Source: ZLKRG08 sp964565165 (GTDB lineage Bacteria > Actinomycetota > Actinomycetes > Nanopelagicales > Nanopelagicaceae). From it: DNA of 6,242 bases. The stretch lies in NCBI GenBank assembly GCA_964565165.1, contig CAZMDJ010000059.1, positions 1-6,242 of the forward strand. Direction: 5' to 3'. The notes under the pieces were generated by a model that was not told where the DNA came from, searched no databases, and was given only the letters and a program-made list of their open reading frames with translations. Positions 5,344 through 6,242 of this stretch are shown in pieces (the first letter of the stretch is position 1; every line of letters starts with the position of its first letter). Both the position numbers and the translations under genes were made by a program.

Positions 5344-6242
5344 TAAACACTCACCATATATTCCGGTGCGCAGAGCGCGGTTGTTATTAATTTAACTGGA
5401 TCATTTTGGGTTGCCACTAATGCAGCTTTAGTTCGAACGCTCCACTCACCTACACCTAATAAGTCTGCCAATTTCTTTACACGGTTCGCGGCTGCGGTCT
5501 TTGAGATTGGAGTGATATCTCCTTTAGCAACAATTAATTGCGCCAATTGAATTCGATATTGCGCATTTGCTACAGTTAACCAAATTTCACCAGCTGGCCA
5601 TCCACCAACGTTTGGCGGATAAAAAGGTTTTTGAGATAAACGATCAAAGAAACCCAAGATAATCACTGGTTTTGCAAGCGTCGACGGCAGCACATTTAGC
5701 GCTCGACAGGCAGCGATAAACCACTCAAATGGAGGCTTCACCATTGAGTTCTCATCTGCTTTCATCGCAGGATGGTTGGCTAAAGTCTTCATGGTTGGCA
5801 AAATTTCACGATTACTAAAAGCGTTCTTTATTAAGCCATCAGTTGGTTCGGTGGCATCATTTATAAATCGAAACCAAAGTCGTTCTGCAATAAATTTCTG
5901 GCAATCATCGCGAGAGACGAGAAATTCAGTTAAGGAATTGGCATCAAAAGTTCCACTTCGCCCAAGGATATTTAAAGTTGAGTTGTCATGTCGCTTGGGG
6001 TTGAAAGTCACCACCGATGACTCTCGATCCAGTGAGTAACCAGTTAGCGCTTTTGCAACTTGCTTAATGTCATTTTCGGTATATCGATTTACACCTAAAG
6101 TAAAAAGTTCCATTAATTCTCGAGCTAAATTCTCATTCGGCGCTTTAACAGTGTTGGAATTATTATCAAGCCAATATTGCAAAGCACCATCGACCACCAT
6201 GCGCTTTGCTTGATCTGCAAAATTACCTACCGCAGTTTCGCG
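5343..6242 (-). CDS. DUF1800 family protein, 5' end outside the window
   Basis: The minus-strand frame is open to the window edge, so the true start is not seen; 299 C-terminal residues are visible. An internal Met codon at 6200 is not the start, because 14 further in-frame residues (ETAVGNFADQAKRM region) continue the family pattern before it. Family motifs, in visible numbering, are PNENLARELMELFTLG (35-50), a following Y-x-E-x-D-I/V-x(3)-A-x-A-L-T-G-Y stretch (54-69), the helical region with IAERLWFRFI (118-127), PPFEWFIAACRAL (170-182) and PPNVGGWPAGEIWL (209-222); the end LCAPEYMVSV is also typical. Full DUF1800 proteins usually have about 450-600 residues, so one third to one half is missing. 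The family is commonly encoded directly upstream of a DUF1501 gene, exactly as here, and its members are usually predicted to be exported. Biochemical function is unknown. Confidence 0.92.
   Translation of the reverse strand, partial: RETAVGNFADQAKRMVVDGALQYWLDNNSNTVKAPNENLARELMELFTLGVNRYTENDIKQVAKALTGYSLDRESSVVTFNPKRHDNSTLNILGRSGTFDANSLTEFLVSRDDCQKFIAERLWFRFINDATEPTDGLIKNAFSNREILPTMKTLANHPAMKADENSMVKPPFEWFIAACRALNVLPSTLAKPVIILGFFDRLSQKPFYPPNVGGWPAGEIWLTVANAQYRIQLAQLIVAKGDITPISKTAAANRVKKLADLLGVGEWSVRTKAALVATQNDPVKLITTALCAPEYMVSV

Overview
The window holds a complete heat-shock chaperone operon of actinobacterial type, dnaK-grpE-dnaJ-hspR, on the plus strand (564-4154). It is preceded by a very short LacI-type regulator gene (86-466) and faced by a convergent pair of exported-protein genes on the minus strand (DUF1501 and DUF1800, 4114 to the right edge). 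The gene order, the MerR-type repressor HspR closing the operon, and HspR inverted repeats (HAIR) in front of dnaK all point to Actinobacteria. Base composition is low for that phylum: about 40% G+C in most stretches I counted by hand. Genes are tightly packed and the chaperone proteins are compact. This fits a streamlined, low-GC planktonic actinobacterium such as the freshwater Nanopelagicales (acI) lineage, but the lineage is an inference, not something the sequence proves.

Left part (1-563). Positions 1-85 hold no gene I can support, but contain a near-perfect 18-bp palindrome (63-80) just before the start codon of the small regulator. That regulator has a canonical LacI helix-turn-helix, but only about 70 residues follow it instead of the usual ~270-residue sugar-binding domain. 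The 97-bp gap before dnaK carries a strong HAIR element (491-511), a second weaker one 23 bp downstream (514-534), a possible promoter between them and a good Shine-Dalgarno sequence.

Central part (564-4154). DnaK (Hsp70), GrpE (nucleotide exchange), a DnaJ without any cysteine (so no zinc finger) and HspR are joined by overlaps or near-contact (TAATG, 2-nt gap, ATGA), so they are very probably one transcript. The expected logic is a feedback loop: HspR, helped by free DnaK as known in Streptomyces, represses the operon at the HAIR sites, and unfolded protein titrates DnaK away during heat shock.

Right part (4114-6242). The minus-strand DUF1800 gene (5' end outside the window) and the DUF1501 gene overlap by one base and form the widespread DUF1800/DUF1501 pair. 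The DUF1501 protein has a clear twin-arginine signal. Its 3' end overlaps the 3' end of hspR by 41 bp, leaving no intergenic space between the two converging transcription units.

The least ordinary items are the mini-LacI gene with its adjacent palindrome, the tandem HAIR array, the zinc-finger-less DnaJ in the dnaK operon, and the hspR/DUF1501 tail-to-tail coding overlap. I see no mobile elements, CRISPR, tRNA or rRNA.
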